Assembly: GCF_003945595.2 (NCBI RefSeq)
Contig: NW_024104509.1
Span: forward strand, 2,418,001-2,482,000
DNA length: 64,000 nucleotides
From: Pipra filicauda
Lineage: Eukaryota; Chordata; Aves; Passeriformes; Pipridae
Reading direction: 5' to 3'
Shown here: positions 62,892-64,000 of the stretch, piece by piece
How the letters are laid out: every line of letters begins with the position of its first letter
Numbering within the stretch: position 1 is the first letter of the stretch
The notes under the pieces: generated by a model
What the model was told of the DNA's origin: nothing
Databases searched by the model: none
The model's input: only the letters and a program-made list of their open reading frames with translations
Made by a program: the position numbers and the translations under genes

Positions 62892-64000
62892 GTACGGCGA
62901 GAGCCCTCTTTGCGTTCGGGAACTGGTGTCTGCCGCTCAGCACCTGTCTGCAGGACTGCAGAGGCTGTTGCTGGAAAGTTGACTCAGAAATAGTCCCAAC
63001 TTTAGTATTAATTACCTTCCCTGCTACCTTTGAAACCCCTTGTGAGCACCTGAAGATAGCAATATTGTTTGTCGGTACTCTGTTCAGCATGTTTGGCTCT
63101 CGAGAAAGGTCTGTAAGAGGGGTAAAAAGGAAAAGAGGGATGATGGATATCTGTGCTGCTATTTGCCTTATCTTAAAAAAATCAAGATGTGAACTTCTAG
63201 GGATGAAGAAGGTGTCTGTTTCTAAGGCGTGTTCCTTTGTGAGCAGTCCTCTGCTATCTGTTCTTTGGGTTATGTAGTCCCTAAGAAATACCTGAAGGTC
63301 CAGTACTACTCAGACCAACTTGTAAGTGGAGCAATATGTCAGTGGAAAAAAATTATCTTGGCTTGCTGAAAGCTGTACATGGGAATAAGGTCAGTTAAAG
63401 ACTGGCAGTGCAGACAGCATCAGTGAAACTACCTGATTTTTTATTTGTTTAAACCAAGTGTTAGAGTTTTGATGGTGCTTTTGAAAGTGTTTTTAAATGT
63501 ACCTTCCTAGGAAACAATTATTTTCTATTTGAAAAAATTATTTGGGATTATATACTGTGGAGGGCTCTTAATCACAGCATGCAGAGTACCACTACTACTG
63601 CACACCCCATTGAAGCTGTTTTAGAGGCATTTGTAGCTGGAAAACAAAATATCTTGAATCAACTTTTTGATGAAAAAAGGTTACATTAAGCTGAAAAGTC
63701 TTCTTTTTATTGGAAAATCTAAATTAATTGGATAGTACAATGAAATTTTAAACAATGTAATAATTTCCCTGTAGGCTTTATTTTATAAAATATTAGACTC
63801 ATTACACTATTTATCTCATTTCATCTTAGTATTTGATAGTTTGGCTTTGAAATTAATATACAGCCAAATAAAATGTGTTTATTCTAACAGTGTATTAATA
63901 TTTGATATAACCATCTGATTTTATGTGAGTAGCTTGGAAATTAGGTCAGTTCTTACTACTGTAACATGCTTGAACAGTGTAGTGTATGACAGTGCACTTA
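62892..64000 (+). other. TRPM3: Start of the TRPM3 intron
   Basis: Begins with the donor GTACGG. GC content falls back to AT-rich by about 63000. No second exon is visible before the window ends, which fits the long 5' introns known for TRPM3. Confidence 0.7.

Larger units (their letters stand above)
62216..62960 (+). promoter_or_regulatory. TRPM3: CpG-rich island, probable TRPM3 promoter
   Basis: Base composition changes sharply from AT-rich to GC-rich with frequent CpG, including GGGCGGGAC at 62697-62705, an Sp1-type box. No convincing TATA box lies near the exon. A TTATTTAAAT element lies near 62300. The island covers the 5' UTR and the first coding exon, the usual arrangement for a broad vertebrate promoter. 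It suggests that a short TRPM3 transcript starts here. Start sites cannot be placed from sequence alone. Confidence 0.7.

Noticed and set aside
1..64000. CRISPR array, operon or prokaryotic defence system
   Set aside because: No spaced identical repeats, ribosome binding sites or dense coding. The window is vertebrate nuclear DNA.

Overview
The window is vertebrate nuclear DNA from a bird, most probably a passerine. The evidence is long AT-rich non-coding sequence, several CR1 LINE fragments with the (ATTCTGTG)n-type 3' end, a SINE made of a tRNA-Ile head and a CR1-type tail (a structure known from songbirds as TguSINE1), and avian ERVL-type solo LTRs. There are no operons, bacterial signals or CRISPR arrays.

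Layout. Positions 1-13524 are non-coding and hold an old ERVL-type LTR (1556-2778, minus), an unclassified GC-shifted block (3055-3530) and an RTE-like LINE 3' end (8874-9395, minus). Positions 13531-19672 are a complete but internally deleted class II endogenous retrovirus (ERV) on the minus strand. It has two 520-bp LTRs that differ at 6 positions, an exact 6-bp target duplication (TGTATC), a primer-binding-site candidate, a splice-donor candidate, a gag remnant, open RT-RNase H-integrase, open env and a polypurine tract. Capsid, nucleocapsid and protease are missing, so gag matrix sequence runs almost directly into reverse transcriptase. Positions 19679-62200 are non-coding sequence with LTR candidates (22065-22512, 31950-33050, 37774-38249, 39753-40330, 56037-57096), CR1 pieces (26168-26441, 28147-28475, 41884-41969, 42770-43048, 58093-59190), the SINE (49437-49573) and microsatellites.

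At the right end, a CpG-rich island (about 62216-62960) contains an exon with a 30-codon open start (62802-62891) followed by a splice donor. Its peptide matches the N-terminus of the TRPM3 cation channel. TRPM3 is therefore the one host gene I can identify. It reads on the plus strand and continues beyond the window; everything to the left is its upstream or first-intron region.

The most noteworthy locus is the ERV. It has an intact env of alpharetrovirus-like architecture (internal fusion loop between two cysteines, CX6CC) next to a betaretrovirus-like pol. The last 35 Env codons lie inside the 3' LTR, and gag-pro is lost. Its pol and env ORFs are still open, so it could supply Env or polymerase in trans, but it cannot make particles alone. 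Family names rest on reading the sequence, with no database search.
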